The position numbers were made by a program, and so were the translations under genes. A stretch of 44,478 nucleotides of DNA, from NCBI RefSeq assembly GCF_020880415.1, contig NZ_JAJIUJ010000085.1:1-44478 (forward strand), read 5' to 3'. Of this stretch, positions 1 through 8,832 are shown one piece after another (positions within the stretch are counted from its first letter, which is position 1; each line of letters starts with the position of its first letter). Under the pieces are notes generated by a model that had not been told where the DNA came from, did not search any database, and was given only the letters and a program-made list of their open reading frames with translations. Source of the DNA: Xanthomonas euvesicatoria pv. euvesicatoria (GTDB taxonomy: Bacteria; Pseudomonadota; Gammaproteobacteria; Xanthomonadales; Xanthomonadaceae).

Positions 1-330
1 GGCGGGCTGGCACCGGGCGGCTTGAACTTCGATGCCAAGGTGCGTCGCGAATCGTCCGACCCGCAGGACCTGTTCCTGGCCCACATCGGCGGCATGGACG
101 CGTTCGCACGCGGGCTGGAAGTGGCCAACGCGCTGCTGACCGCCTCGCCGCTGGAACAGTGGCGCGCCGAGCGTTACGCCAGCTTCGACAGCGGCGCCGG
201 CGCGGACTTTGCCGCAGGCAAGACCACGCTGGCCGATCTGGCCAAGCACGCGGCCAGCAATGCGCCCCAGCAACTCAGCGGCCGCCAGGAAGCGTATGAA
301 AACCTGATCAATCAGTATCTGACGCGTTGA
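1..330 (+). CDS. xylA: Xylose isomerase, C-terminal part
   Basis: This is the last 109 residues of a protein that begins before the window; the frame is open from base 1 to a TGA. Xylose isomerase converts D-xylose to D-xylulose in the cytoplasm. The visible part has the family's C-terminal pattern: [13 protein letters not shown] (residues 6-18 of the fragment), then [17 protein letters not shown], and an end of the type [12 protein letters not shown]. The metal-binding residues lie mostly upstream and cannot be checked. The next gene, 85 bp downstream on the same strand, is a sugar-porter-type symporter, which fits a xylose uptake and utilisation cluster as in other xanthomonads. Confidence 0.93.
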
Positions 331-338
331 TGTCCCGT

Positions 339-365
339 GGCCGGCGGCGCATTGCGTCGCCGGCC
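339..365 (+). other. Hairpin between xylA and the sugar symporter
   Basis: GGCCGGCG (339-346) pairs with CGCCGGCC (358-365) across an 11-base loop. No T-run follows, so it is more likely an mRNA-stabilising or attenuating intercistronic hairpin than a terminator. Its role is inferred only. Confidence 0.4.
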
Positions 366-415
366 GATGGCGGCCACCCCCGTGGACGCTCCCTTGCACG
401 TTCCCAGGTGAACCC

Positions 416-1843
416 ATGTCCAGTGTTTCCATTGACGGCGCCCCCGATGCCGGCGAGAACACCCGTTTCATCATCCTGATTAGTTGCGTGGCCACGATCG
501 GTGGCTTCCTGTTCGGCTTCGACAGCGGCGTGATCAATGGCACCGTCGACGGCCTGAAACAGACCTTCCAATCCACCGCCGCCGAGACCGGCTTCGAGGT
601 CGCCTCGATGCTGCTGGGCTGCGCCATCGGCGCCTTCTTTGCCGGCCGCCTGGCCGACCGCTGGGGCCGCCGCGCGGTCCTGATCATTTCCGCTGCGCTG
701 TTCCTGCTCTCGGCCATCGGCGCCGGTGCTTCGCACAGTTCCGGCTTCTTCATCTTCGCCCGCGTGATGGGCGGCTTCGCGGTGGGGGCGGCCAGCGTCA
801 TTTCGCCGGCCTACATCGCCGAGGTCGCCTCCGCGCGCTATCGCGGCCGGCTGGCCACGATGCAGCAGATCGCCATCATCAGCGGGCTGTTCTGCGCGTT
901 TCTGAGCAACTACCTGCTGGCCAACGCCGCCGGCGCTTCCACCGAGCCGCTCTGGGCCGGGCAGGCCGCCTGGCGTTGGATGTTCTGGATGCAGGCGGTT
1001 CCCTCCATCCTGTTCCTGTTGCTGCTGCTGGTTATCCCGGAAAGCCCGCGCTACCTGGTGGTCAAGGGGCGCCGCGAGCAGGCGCTGGTGGTGCTCAAGC
1101 GCCTGTACGGCAACGCCGCCGCGCAGACCAAGCTGGGCGAGATTTCCGCCTCGATGGCGGCCGACCAGCACAAGCCCAAGTTCTCCGACCTGATCAACAA
1201 GGCCACCGGCAAGATCCGCCCCATCGTCTGGATCGGCATTGGCCTGGCGGTGTTCCAGCAACTGGTGGGCATCAACGTGGTGTTCTACTACGGCGCGGTG
1301 TTGTGGCAGGCAGTGGGCTTTTCCGAGCAGGATGCGCTGTTGATCAACGTGCTTTCCGGCGGCCTCAGCATCGGCGCCTGCCTGGTCACGGTGATGCTCG
1401 TGGACAAGATCGGCCGCAAGCCGCTGCTATGGATCGGCTCGGCCGGCATGGCCGTCTCGCTGGCCTTGGTGACCTACGCGTTTGCCACTGCCTCGCTGGA
1501 TCCCAACGGCAAGCTTGCGATGTCCGATGCCATGGGCATGCTCGCCCTGGTGGCCGCCAACGTCTACGTGGTGTTCTTCAACGCCTCGTGGGGCCCGGTG
1601 ATGTGGGTGATGCTGGGTGAAATGTTCCCCAACCAGATCCGCGGCTCGGGCCTGGCCATTGCCGGTGCCGCGCAGTGGACGTCCAACTTCGCCATCACCG
1701 TCAGCTTCCCGATCCTGCTCGGCAGTATCGGTCTGGCCGGTGCCTACGGCATCTACACCGTCGCCGCCTTCATCTCGGTGTTCTTCGTGCTCAAGTACGT
1801 CTACGAGACCAAGGGCAAGGAGTTGGAGCAGATGGAGGGCTGA
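416..1843 (+). CDS. MFS sugar porter, xylose:H+ symporter-like
   Basis: A 475-residue inner-membrane protein with about 12 predicted membrane helices. Sugar-porter (SP) family signatures are present: GRLADRWGRR in the loop after helix 2 (about residues 76-85), PESPRYL ending the first half (about 208), QQLVGINVVFYY in helix 7, and VDKIGRKPLL in the second half. The family includes E. coli XylE and GalP and the GLUT transporters. Because it follows xylA closely, xylose is the likely substrate, but glucose or another hexose cannot be excluded from sequence. An AGGTG Shine-Dalgarno precedes the ATG. Length is normal for the family. Confidence 0.9.
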   Translation: MSSVSIDGAPDAGENTRFIILISCVATIGGFLFGFDSGVINGTVDGLKQTFQSTAAETGFEVASMLLGCAIGAFFAGRLADRWGRRAVLIISAALFLLSAIGAGASHSSGFFIFARVMGGFAVGAASVISPAYIAEVASARYRGRLATMQQIAIISGLFCAFLSNYLLANAAGASTEPLWAGQAAWRWMFWMQAVPSILFLLLLLVIPESPRYLVVKGRREQALVVLKRLYGNAAAQTKLGEISASMAADQHKPKFSDLINKATGKIRPIVWIGIGLAVFQQLVGINVVFYYGAVLWQAVGFSEQDALLINVLSGGLSIGACLVTVMLVDKIGRKPLLWIGSAGMAVSLALVTYAFATASLDPNGKLAMSDAMGMLALVAANVYVVFFNASWGPVMWVMLGEMFPNQIRGSGLAIAGAAQWTSNFAITVSFPILLGSIGLAGAYGIYTVAAFISVFFVLKYVYETKGKELEQMEG

Positions 1844-1871
1844 TGGCATTTATGCCGATATCGGCATCGAA

Positions 1872-1908
1872 AACAAAGAAGGCCGCGCACTGCGCGGCCT
1901 TCTTTGTT
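1872..1908 (+). terminator. Perfect-palindrome terminator after the sugar symporter
   Basis: An 18-bp perfect inverted repeat around a single central C: AACAAAGAAGGCCGCGCA then its exact complement. A GC core flanked by A-rich and T-rich arms gives a rho-independent terminator shape in both directions. It starts 29 bp after the symporter stop. Confidence 0.85.
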
Positions 1909-2099
1909 GAGTGAGTCAAGTGAGAGGCGAGGTAACGACAGTCACCAATCGCACCACTGAAGTGCAAGAATATTGGGCAGGGATGGCGCAAAGAGCTGTT
2001 GCGCTTATCACTCTCGCGATCTGTGCGCTTCAGCTATACGCGGCGTGGCAAATGGCTTCACACTAGACAAAATTCGTCGACGAACCAGGGAGTGGTTGT

Positions 2100-3599
2100 A
2101 TGGCAGTAGCAAGAGAGCTGGCTGAAGGGCTTCTGCTCAGTCTGGGTTATTGCGTTGTCTACTTGCTTGTCTGGCATCTGTCTGTTGATCAATGGTATCT
2201 ACCGGCTGGCCTGAGGGCTGCGTCGCTTTTATTCATGCCATACCGTCGTTGGCCGTTTCTCTTAGTGGGGGATGCCGCCGCAATGCTCTGGTTGCGTGTC
2301 CCGATGTTGGAGACAAGGGATTACGCCCCGATTTGGGCATACCTGAGTCCTTTCCTACTCGCGCCTGCGGTCGCCCTCGCTGTGTCGGGAATTCGCCGTC
2401 ATACACCAGACGTCATTACCCGTAATCGCATTCTTCCCATCATGGCGATTCTCGCTTTGTGGAGTACGTTGTGTGGCATGGCGTTGAATGTCACGCTTGG
2501 TGGCCCGATAGCTAGCTCTCCCCTTGAGATTCTGTTGAGGACTTGGCTGGGTTCATACCTCGGCATTTTGATGTTTTTGCTGCCGGGTTTGCTTTGGTAC
2601 CGGCGTGCTGAAAGCTATCTTCGCGACGATTTGGTGCGTGACAGTGCAGTTGCCGGATTTGCGATGGCAGCATTGTTTTGCACCGCCAATGTTGTTCCTG
2701 AGCCACTCCTACGACAGGTTTTGATGGCGTCGCTTACTGGGCCAGCAATCGTTCTGACGCTCCGTCATGGCTGGCGGGGAGCCGCGGCTGGCGCCTTGCT
2801 GGCAAACCTTATTGCAGCGTTGTCTAGGTCGAAGTACGGAATCGCCGCATATGACTCCGAATTGTTCAGTGTCCAGCTACTGATTGCAGTGATTGCGACG
2901 GGACTCTTTGTCCTCGGTTCACGGTTGGCCTCCGCATACACGCAGGCAGGGAGCCAGGAGCAGGCACAACTGGCCGCATTGCAGTTTGCTCAGGCGGGCT
3001 ATCTGGCTGCAGAGCGCACCCTTCGCAATCGCGTTGTGGATTATTCGGATATAAATGTTCATATAAACCGGTTACGCAAGGATTGTGTCGCTCAACTGCG
3101 TGAGCGTGGGCATCACGCAGCAGCCATGGAAATGACCAGAGCAGGAGTCATCGAGTCGCGATTGCTGCATGAGTATGTCGGGGGATTATATCCGCTAGAA
3201 ATCGAAACGCATGGGGTGTACCAGGCGCTGCGCTCACCCGTACTGGCACGGTTTTATAACACTGAGATCCATCACGCGCTGCGTGGTAATTGTGGCGATC
3301 TATCACTTGGCTTGCAGCTGGCAGCGTATAGGTGCGCTCTCAACGCGTTCGAAATGCTTCCCCAAGCTAAGCGGCACCTTGTGCAAGCTCGCACATGGAA
3401 AAGTGGTGGTTCACAGGGCGTTGTTATCAGAATCTTCGCTGACAGTTCATTGCTGGATGTAGTGCAGCGCGACACAACTGAGGCGGGTGCCGAATTGCGG
3501 GCGCGACTGAAAGCGCATGGCGGCATGTTTCGCCGCCGCCATACGCGAGCCCTGAGTCTGCTAGTCGCCGAGCCCGTCTCGATCACTTTGTCCGTGTGA
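2100..3599 (+). CDS. MASE1-like integral membrane protein with degenerate kinase-like tail
   Basis: 499 residues. The first 280 or so are a stack of hydrophobic helices with the pattern of MASE1 sensory domains (WYLPAGLRAASLLF near residue 32, then PYRRWP). UhpB-type kinases carry this kind of domain. Residues 280-310 look like a short coiled linker. The tail (about 310-499) has the spacing of a HisKA_3/HATPase region: SLGLQLAAYRCALNAF sits where the N box would be, and LRARLKAHGGMFRRR resembles the end of an ATPase domain. I see no phospho-accepting HDELG-type motif and no G boxes, so it is probably not an active kinase. It may be a membrane sensor or pseudokinase. The gene is clearly less GC-rich than its neighbours, which suggests transfer. 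No response regulator lies beside it. Confidence 0.7.
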   Translation: MAVARELAEGLLLSLGYCVVYLLVWHLSVDQWYLPAGLRAASLLFMPYRRWPFLLVGDAAAMLWLRVPMLETRDYAPIWAYLSPFLLAPAVALAVSGIRRHTPDVITRNRILPIMAILALWSTLCGMALNVTLGGPIASSPLEILLRTWLGSYLGILMFLLPGLLWYRRAESYLRDDLVRDSAVAGFAMAALFCTANVVPEPLLRQVLMASLTGPAIVLTLRHGWRGAAAGALLANLIAALSRSKYGIAAYDSELFSVQLLIAVIATGLFVLGSRLASAYTQAGSQEQAQLAALQFAQAGYLAAERTLRNRVVDYSDINVHINRLRKDCVAQLRERGHHAAAMEMTRAGVIESRLLHEYVGGLYPLEIETHGVYQALRSPVLARFYNTEIHHALRGNCGDLSLGLQLAAYRCALNAFEMLPQAKRHLVQARTWKSGGSQGVVIRIFADSSLLDVVQRDTTEAGAELRARLKAHGGMFRRRHTRALSLLVAEPVSITLSV

Positions 3600-4017
3600 C
3601 AATCCAGCGCTCTCCAGCAGTGCCCGGGATGAGATGCACCGTGAAGTTATCGGTCTGATAAACCAATTTTGCGAGCGTTGGTCCCGTCAACGTCGAAACC
3701 ATCACACGATTGACGTCCTTACCCATCGGCAGCACCCACAGAGCCTCGCCTGCGCGACCAACCGCGCCACGCACTACGCCAGCTGCATCGTTGATCTGTA
3801 GATACAGCATGCCCTCGCGTTGAAATTCGTAAATCCGCCAGGTTGGATCTACTGCAAGATTGGTTGCGTCGGGCACGGACGCGCCCAGGCCCGTGGCAGC
3901 CAGCGTGGCAACTGTTCCATCGCCTGGGCAGCATGCACTTGCTGAACCGGTAACCGCCAGCATCGCGATGGCGGCGGCGCCTAGGGTCTTAAATGCCAGC
4001 TTTGCCTTCACTTCCAT
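3583..4017 (-). CDS. Small exported protein, function unknown
   Basis: 144 residues with a clear Sec signal peptide: basic start (MEVKAKLAFK), a hydrophobic core and an Ala-Ser-Ala-Cys-Cys region at about 26-30. Cleavage may fall after ASA; the CC pair could also be read as a lipobox, though a weak one. The mature part, about 115 residues, is rich in beta-prone segments and has no motif I recognise. It is convergent with the preceding gene and the two coding ends overlap by 17 bp. An AGAAGG Shine-Dalgarno precedes the ATG. Two inverted repeats lie just upstream. Base composition matches the membrane gene beside it, not the surrounding chromosome. Confidence 0.72.
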   Translation of the reverse strand: MEVKAKLAFKTLGAAAIAMLAVTGSASACCPGDGTVATLAATGLGASVPDATNLAVDPTWRIYEFQREGMLYLQINDAAGVVRGAVGRAGEALWVLPMGKDVNRVMVSTLTGPTLAKLVYQTDNFTVHLIPGTAGERWIVTRTK

Positions 4018-4029
4018 GACTTCGCCTTC

Positions 4030-4065
4030 TCCCGTTCACGGGAAACATTCGCCTGCAATTCAGGC
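4030..4065 (-). promoter_or_regulatory. Two inverted repeats upstream of the small exported protein gene
   Basis: TCCCGT-TC-ACGGGA (4030-4043) is a perfect dyad and GCCTG-CAATT-CAGGC (4051-4065) is a second one. They lie 13 and 34 bp upstream of the start codon of the minus-strand gene ending at 4017. They could be operator half-sites or leader hairpins. Which one is unknown. Confidence 0.4.
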
Positions 4066-4720
4066 ATGCCTACGGTACGTGTTTCTCCGTAGTTTCGTGA
4101 GTGACTAAGTCAAAAGTTGCTGCACTTGCCTTGCGTCAATGTGTTGACGCTATCTGGGTGTCAACTCTCCTGGTTGACTTCCATAATTCTTGCTACCTTT
4201 TATTTGTATACTGTGGAATGCCGAGAGCTGACAGGATTCGTCATACATTGTGTGTCCCCACTTGCATGGACTTGATGCCACGGTTGTAGAAATTGAGAAG
4301 GCAGGTTTTTAAAGTCATATAACTTTGTGGCAAGTAGCGGTTTATTCGAAATGCGTAACCCGCCCACCTGGAAATTATTAGGTTTTCCATTTAAATGCAC
4401 GATAGTCGGCGAGTCGTCTCGGATCGAATGGGTCACCGGGGTGCATAAGCGACTCATTGCAGTGCTAAAGAAATCGAGTGTCGCGGGTGGTGCGCGCCTT
4501 CCGGTTGTGGGACAAGAAGATGAACGCAAGCGCGCAGGATAGGAAGAGCTGACGTTCTTTCGCGGAATTAATGTTACTTTATAACAAATCATCGCCGCCG
4601 CGCAGTCTTGCCTCCCGTGTCCTATCTCCCGTTGTGTTGGATGTGTTGTCTGGAATCGCGCCGCAGTCAGTGCTGCGGTCTGCGGTGTCCGGTCGATTGC
4701 TCGGGTCTTGAGGTGCGCGC
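4066..4720. other. AT-rich intergenic region without a convincing gene
   Basis: About 650 bp, poorer in GC than the flanking chromosome. The first part holds a cluster of TTGAC/GTCAA half-sites (4133-4178, listed separately). A short plus-strand frame (4348-4542, possible peptide MRNPPTWKLLGFPFK...) is open, but it has no Shine-Dalgarno and no recognisable family, so I do not call it. The last 100 bp lead into the amidase gene. Confidence 0.5.
4133..4178. repeat. Tandem TTGAC/GTCAA inverted repeats
   Basis: GCGTCAA-TGTG-TTGACGC (4133-4150) is a perfect 7-bp dyad. GTCAAC-TCTCCTG-GTTGAC (4160-4178) is a perfect 6-bp dyad sharing the GTCAA/TTGAC core. A further lone GTCAA lies at about 4109. 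The repeated core suggests binding sites for a dimeric regulator, probably acting on one of the flanking genes. Confidence 0.45.
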
Positions 4721-5896
4721 ATGAAGCGCCGTCACCTCCTGCAGGGCGCCGCTGCAGTGTTGATGCTTTCGCCGGCGTTGGGGTCTGCACAAGGACTTCC
4801 CGTCTTACGGGCATGCAGCATGCGGCAGCAGGGCGAGCTGCTGCGCCTTCGGTTGGAGCTGGGCGCACAGGTTGCCTATCGCAGTTTCCGGTTGACCGGT
4901 CCCGAGCGTGTGGTCATCGATCTGCCTGGCGTGTCGTCGCAGTCGCCGCGCATTGATCCGATACCGGGCGGCGCTGCGGTGACCCGCATACGCAGTGCGC
5001 CGCATCTGGATGGCCTGCGCGTCGTGCTCGACCTGCAGCAGCCATGTTCGACCAACCTGCATTGGGAAGCCGGCGCGCTGGTGCTGGAGCTTGCCGCTAT
5101 GCCTGGCAGCGTAGTGTTGTCCACGAGCGATGGCGCGCCAGCAGCAACGGCGACGGGGCAGACAGAGCCACCGCAGCCGGCTCATTCACGCCTGCGCCCT
5201 TACGTGGTCGCGATCGATGCCGGCCACGGCGGCAAGGATCCGGGGGCGGTCAGTGCCGATGCGCGTTACGAAAAACATGTCGCCATGGCGGTCGCCGGGC
5301 GGTTGCATCGACGCCTGGCGTCCGATGCGCGCTACCGGCCGACCATGATCCGCAGCGATGACCGCTTCGTGCCGCTGCACGAGCGCGTGTTGATCGCCCA
5401 TCGCCACAATGCGGACCTGTTCGTCTCCATCCATGCCGATGCCGCACCAACGCGCCAAGCGCAGGGCGCCTCGGTGTTTGCACTGTCGCAGACTGGCGCC
5501 AGCTCCGCACTGGCGCGCTGGATCGCCGATAGCGAAAACGCTGCCGACGACATGGGAGACACCGTGCGCCGGCTGCGGGTGCCGAGCAATCCGGTGTTGT
5601 CGCAGGTGCTGGCCGATCTGTCGCTGAGCGGCACCATCGCCAGCAGCCAGGCATTCGGCACGTTGATGTTGGAACGCCTGCAGCAGGTGACGCGCCTGCA
5701 TCAACACCAGGTGGGGCAGGCCGGTTTTGCGGTGTTGAAGTCGCCGGACATTCCGTCGCTGCTGGTGGAAACCGGCTTCATGAGCAATCGCGACGATTGC
5801 AGCCGCCTGTGCAGCGATACGCATCAGGACGAACTCGCGCAGACATTGCATGCGGGAATCGACGACTACTTCGCTGCGTTTCCTGGTCGCGCCTGA
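4721..5896 (+). CDS. amiC: N-acetylmuramoyl-L-alanine amidase, AmiC type
   Basis: 391 residues. The N-terminus MKRRHLLQG followed by a hydrophobic run and ALGSAQG resembles a twin-arginine export signal, as in E. coli AmiC. Residues of about 35-130 form an AMIN domain (septal peptidoglycan targeting), and about 160-388 an Amidase_3 domain. Zinc-site motifs are visible: IDAGHGGKDPG with His169, a Glu in the RYEKH segment, SIHADA, and the catalytic Glu in LLVETGFMSN. The enzyme cleaves the amide between MurNAc and the stem peptide in the periplasm during daughter-cell separation. There is no LysM domain. It is followed 36 bp later by folE2 on the same strand, which is probably incidental. Confidence 0.9.
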   Translation: MKRRHLLQGAAAVLMLSPALGSAQGLPVLRACSMRQQGELLRLRLELGAQVAYRSFRLTGPERVVIDLPGVSSQSPRIDPIPGGAAVTRIRSAPHLDGLRVVLDLQQPCSTNLHWEAGALVLELAAMPGSVVLSTSDGAPAATATGQTEPPQPAHSRLRPYVVAIDAGHGGKDPGAVSADARYEKHVAMAVAGRLHRRLASDARYRPTMIRSDDRFVPLHERVLIAHRHNADLFVSIHADAAPTRQAQGASVFALSQTGASSALARWIADSENAADDMGDTVRRLRVPSNPVLSQVLADLSLSGTIASSQAFGTLMLERLQQVTRLHQHQVGQAGFAVLKSPDIPSLLVETGFMSNRDDCSRLCSDTHQDELAQTLHAGIDDYFAAFPGRA

Positions 5897-5932
5897 GGCG
5901 CGGTCGTCACCTTTATCTTCGACGAGATCCCG

Positions 5933-6850
5933 ATGTCCGCTACGCTTCCCGATGTTGCTGTGACCGAACCATCAACGCTGAGCGCGCCCCTGCGATGGGT
6001 GGGCATGCAGGACATCGCCATTCCCGTGCAGTTGGAGGCCGGTGGCGGCCAGCTTGCCGCGCGCGCCAGCGTGCAGGTCGATCTGCCGCGGGCAGAGCTG
6101 AAAGGCATCCACATGTCGCGGCTGTACCGCCTGCTGGATACGCAGCTGCAGCAACCAGTGTCGCCGGCCATGCTCTCGGGGTTATTGCAGGCGCTGATCG
6201 AAAGTCATGCCGATTGCGCGAGCCGCGCCGCTCGGCTGACGCTGAGCGGCGAACTGATGTTGCGCACGCCGGCATTGCGCAGTGAGGGGCTCAGTGGCTG
6301 GCGTGCCTATCCAGTGCACATCGCCGCGCAATGCAGTGCAGGGCGCACCACGATCCAGCTCCAGGCGGAGGTGTTGTACGCCTCTACCTGCCCCTGTTCG
6401 GCAGCGTTGTCGCGGCAGCTGCTGAGCGATGCATTCGTGCAGCAACATGCCGGGCGCGATGCGTTGGCGCTGGACGAGGTTGCGCAATGGCTGCAGGACC
6501 ACGGTTCCTACGCCACGCCGCATAGCCAACGCAGCGTGGCGCAGGTACGCGTTGAGCTGCCCGCCGATGCGCAGCGCTTGGCCATCCGGCAACTGGTCGG
6601 TCTGTGCGAGCAGGCGTTGGCGACGCCGGTGCAGGCTGCAGTGCGGCGACCCGACGAACAGGCATTTGCGCGCTTGAATGGCGCAAACCTGATGTATGTC
6701 GAAGATGCGGCGCGGCGCCTGCGCCAGCAGCTGGCAGAGCACTATGCGGCCTTCCATGTGGCGGTACGCCATCTGGAAAGCCTGCATGCCCACGACGCCG
6801 TCGCCGAAACCGACAGCGACGACGCGGTGCTTGGGCCGACGACCATGTGA
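5933..6850 (+). CDS. folE2: GTP cyclohydrolase I type 2 (FolE2)
   Basis: 305 residues, normal for the FolE2/COG1469 family, which makes 7,8-dihydroneopterin triphosphate from GTP as the first step of folate synthesis. Recognisable segments are WVGMQDIAIPV near residue 23, DLPRAELKGIHMSRLY near 55, and the conserved LYASTCPCSAALS near 150, whose Cys is the metal and active-site residue. FolE2 enzymes can work with metals other than zinc and are often induced under zinc shortage; I see no clear Zur site upstream. Downstream folK (8833) acts in the same pathway. Confidence 0.9.
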   Translation: MSATLPDVAVTEPSTLSAPLRWVGMQDIAIPVQLEAGGGQLAARASVQVDLPRAELKGIHMSRLYRLLDTQLQQPVSPAMLSGLLQALIESHADCASRAARLTLSGELMLRTPALRSEGLSGWRAYPVHIAAQCSAGRTTIQLQAEVLYASTCPCSAALSRQLLSDAFVQQHAGRDALALDEVAQWLQDHGSYATPHSQRSVAQVRVELPADAQRLAIRQLVGLCEQALATPVQAAVRRPDEQAFARLNGANLMYVEDAARRLRQQLAEHYAAFHVAVRHLESLHAHDAVAETDSDDAVLGPTTM

Positions 6851-7286
6851 GCAGATGCAATGCACTGCAAATTCCCAGGGCGGCCGGCACGCATGGTGCA
6901 CGGGCGAAACACCTCCACTCACGTCACCGCGCAGCGAATGCGTACCGGCGAGCGCGCAGCGATGAGGCCCGTTCTCTGTGTGCTGATGTGGCTGATCTGA
7001 GCTGCGTCCCTGAGATCGACACATCGTCTGACGCTTGCCATGCGATGCCCCGAATCTGCATGCGTGTTGGCTGGGGCGCGTTGAGGGCCTTGGCCGTATT
7101 GCATCCCGACAACGCACTGCCGCATTGCGGATTTTTGAGATGGAATCCGGCGCCGCGGAGGCGGTAACCAACCTCGACCAATCCCGGGCTCCTGCGGTCC
7201 TGACCGGGCTAGATGCGAGGCGGAGATGGTTGCGGCCTGCGCGATGGCACGCAGGCCAATGCACATGCAAAGGGCCTGCGCCACAA
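6851..7286. other. Intergenic region, nothing recognised
   Basis: About 440 bp between folE2 and the tRNA terminator. Open frames here have no Shine-Dalgarno and no recognisable protein pattern. No clear hairpin or repeat was found. Confidence 0.4.
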
Positions 7287-7312
7287 CGCAAAAGCCCCGC
7301 ATTGCGGGGCTC
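7287..7312 (-). terminator. Rho-independent terminator of tRNA-Glu
   Basis: AGCCCCGC (7293-7300) pairs with GCGGGGCT (7304-7311) across a 3-base loop. Read on the minus strand, the stem is followed by TTTTGCG. It lies 26 bp beyond the tRNA 3' end. Confidence 0.8.
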
Positions 7313-7337
7313 TGGCGTCTAGCAGTCAGACCGATCG

Positions 7338-7412
7338 TGGTGCTCCCTAGGGGACTCGAACCCCTGTTTTAGCCTTGAGAGGGCCACGTCCTAACCATTA
7401 GACGAAGGGAGC
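7338..7412 (-). tRNA. tRNA-Glu (anticodon CUC)
   Basis: On the minus strand the sequence folds as a full cloverleaf. Acceptor GCTCCCT pairs with AGGGAGC, then discriminator A and an encoded CCA. The D arm contains GTCTAATGGTTAGGAC. The anticodon loop CTCTCAA gives CTC (reads GAG). The T arm is GGGGT-TCGAGTC-CCCT. It has its own promoter and terminator, so it is a single-gene unit divergent from pcnB. Confidence 0.95.
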
Positions 7413-7416
7413 GCTT

Positions 7417-7445
7417 TTGTCACGTCTTGTGCAGCGCGCTAGTAT
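7417..7445 (+). promoter_or_regulatory. Possible pcnB promoter overlapping the tRNA-Glu promoter
   Basis: TTGTCA (7417-7422), exactly 17 bp, then TAGTAT (7440-7445). Its -10 shares bases with the -10 of the divergent tRNA promoter. Predicted transcription would begin close to 7452, leaving a very short leader before the pcnB TTG. Confidence 0.4.
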
Positions 7446-7469
7446 AGTGAGGTAATAGCCGTTGGGCAA
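7441..7469 (-). promoter_or_regulatory. Promoter of tRNA-Glu
   Basis: Minus strand: TTGCCC (7469-7464), 17-bp spacer, TATACT (7446-7441), followed by a GC-rich AGCGCGC discriminator typical of stable-RNA promoters under stringent control. The distance to the tRNA 5' end (7412) allows a short leader. Confidence 0.7.
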
Positions 7470-8829
7470 TCCTGCAACACAAGACGGAAGCGCCATCATC
7501 GAACCCTCAGTTACATCTCCGTTCACGCTGCGCGTCATTCCACGCGACCAGCACACCATCTCGCGCAAGGACATCAGCCCCAACGCGTTGCGCGTGTTGT
7601 ACCGCCTGCGCGAGTCGGGCTTTGGCGCCTATCTGGTCGGCGGTGCGGTGCGCGACCTGCTGGTCGGCGGCCACCCGAAGGATTTCGACGTGGCCACCGA
7701 CGCGACGCCGGAAGAGGTCAAGGCGCTGTTCCGCAACTGTCGTCTGATCGGCCGCCGTTTTCGTCTGGCACATGTGGTGTTCGGTCGCGAAATCATCGAA
7801 GTGGCCACCTTCCGCGCCAACGTCGACGATGGCAGCGGCGACCGCGAACTCGATAACGGCCGGCTGGTGCGCGACAACGTTTACGGCACCATCGAAGACG
7901 ACGCGATCCGCCGCGACTTCACCTGCAATGCCCTGTATTACGCCATCGAGGATTTCTCGGTACGCGATTACTGCGGTGGCTTCGAAGACGTGCAGGCGCG
8001 CCTGATGAAGTTGATCGGCGACCCCGAGCTGCGCTACCAGGAAGATCCGGTGCGCATGCTGCGCGCGGTGCGCCTGGCGGCCAAGTTGAATTTCGACATC
8101 GAAGCCGGCACTGCCGAACCCATTCCGCGTCTGGCCGGGCTGCTGTCCGAAGCTGCGCCTGCGCGGTTGTTCGAAGAAATCCTCAAGCTGTTTCTGTCCG
8201 GGCACGGTGTGGCCAGCTTCGAAGGCCTGGAGCGCTATGGCTTGCTCGGCGTGCTGTTTCCCGAAAGCGCGGCGGCATTGAAGTCCAATCGCAGTGGTGC
8301 GTTGCGCGCCATGGTGCTGGAAGGCCTGCGCAATACCGATGCACGCGTGGCCAACGACGAGCCAGTGTCGCCGGCCTTCCTGTTTGCATTGCTGCTGTGG
8401 CCGGCGTTCTGCCGCACCCTGATGGCTCTGCAGGCGCAAGGCGTGCAACCGGAAGATGCGCAGCGCCGTGCGGCCGATCGCGTCACCTTGCATCAGCTGG
8501 AGCGCGTCGCGTTGCCGCGCCGTTTCTCGCTGCCGATGCAGGAAATCTGGTTGCTGCAGACGCGCTTCTCCTCGCGTCAGCGCAAGCGGGTGTTCCGCAC
8601 CTTGTCGCATCCGCGCTTCCGCGCGGCGTTCGATTTCCTGGTGCTGCGTCAGTTCGCATCGCCCGATCACGCGGCCGATGTGGAGTTCTGGCGCGAGGCG
8701 CAGAAGTCGTCCGGCCAGGAGCTGGTGGATGCGATCGAATCGGCGCAGGCCGACCAAGACGGCGATGAGGGCGCACCGCGCAAGCGTCGCCGACGCCGCC
8801 GTCGGACCGGCGCGCCCGCAGGCGAGTAG
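7462..8829 (+). CDS. pcnB: Poly(A) polymerase I
   Basis: 455 residues. It adds 3' poly(A) tails to RNA and promotes decay. The family pattern is strong: [15 protein letters not shown], the nucleotidyltransferase motif [13 protein letters not shown] followed by [13 protein letters not shown] (catalytic Asp pair), [23 protein letters not shown], and [11 protein letters not shown]. The tail [10 protein letters not shown] is highly basic, as in E. coli PcnB. The start is taken at TTG 7462: GAGG lies 9 bases upstream and there is no ATG or GTG near the conserved start. PcnB of E. coli also uses a rare start codon. folK follows after 3 bp, so pcnB and folK are co-transcribed, as in many gammaproteobacteria. 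Confidence 0.93.
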   Translation: MGNPATQDGSAIIEPSVTSPFTLRVIPRDQHTISRKDISPNALRVLYRLRESGFGAYLVGGAVRDLLVGGHPKDFDVATDATPEEVKALFRNCRLIGRRFRLAHVVFGREIIEVATFRANVDDGSGDRELDNGRLVRDNVYGTIEDDAIRRDFTCNALYYAIEDFSVRDYCGGFEDVQARLMKLIGDPELRYQEDPVRMLRAVRLAAKLNFDIEAGTAEPIPRLAGLLSEAAPARLFEEILKLFLSGHGVASFEGLERYGLLGVLFPESAAALKSNRSGALRAMVLEGLRNTDARVANDEPVSPAFLFALLLWPAFCRTLMALQAQGVQPEDAQRRAADRVTLHQLERVALPRRFSLPMQEIWLLQTRFSSRQRKRVFRTLSHPRFRAAFDFLVLRQFASPDHAADVEFWREAQKSSGQELVDAIESAQADQDGDEGAPRKRRRRRRRTGAPAGE

Positions 8830-8832
8830 GGC

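Noticed and set aside
308..1261. Long minus-strand open frame opposite the sugar symporter
   Set aside because: Gly/Arg/Gln-rich composition, no family pattern, and lies fully opposite a clear transporter gene; a high-GC shadow.
4200..4868. Minus-strand frame across the amiC start
   Set aside because: No family pattern and it covers the amidase signal peptide region on the other strand.
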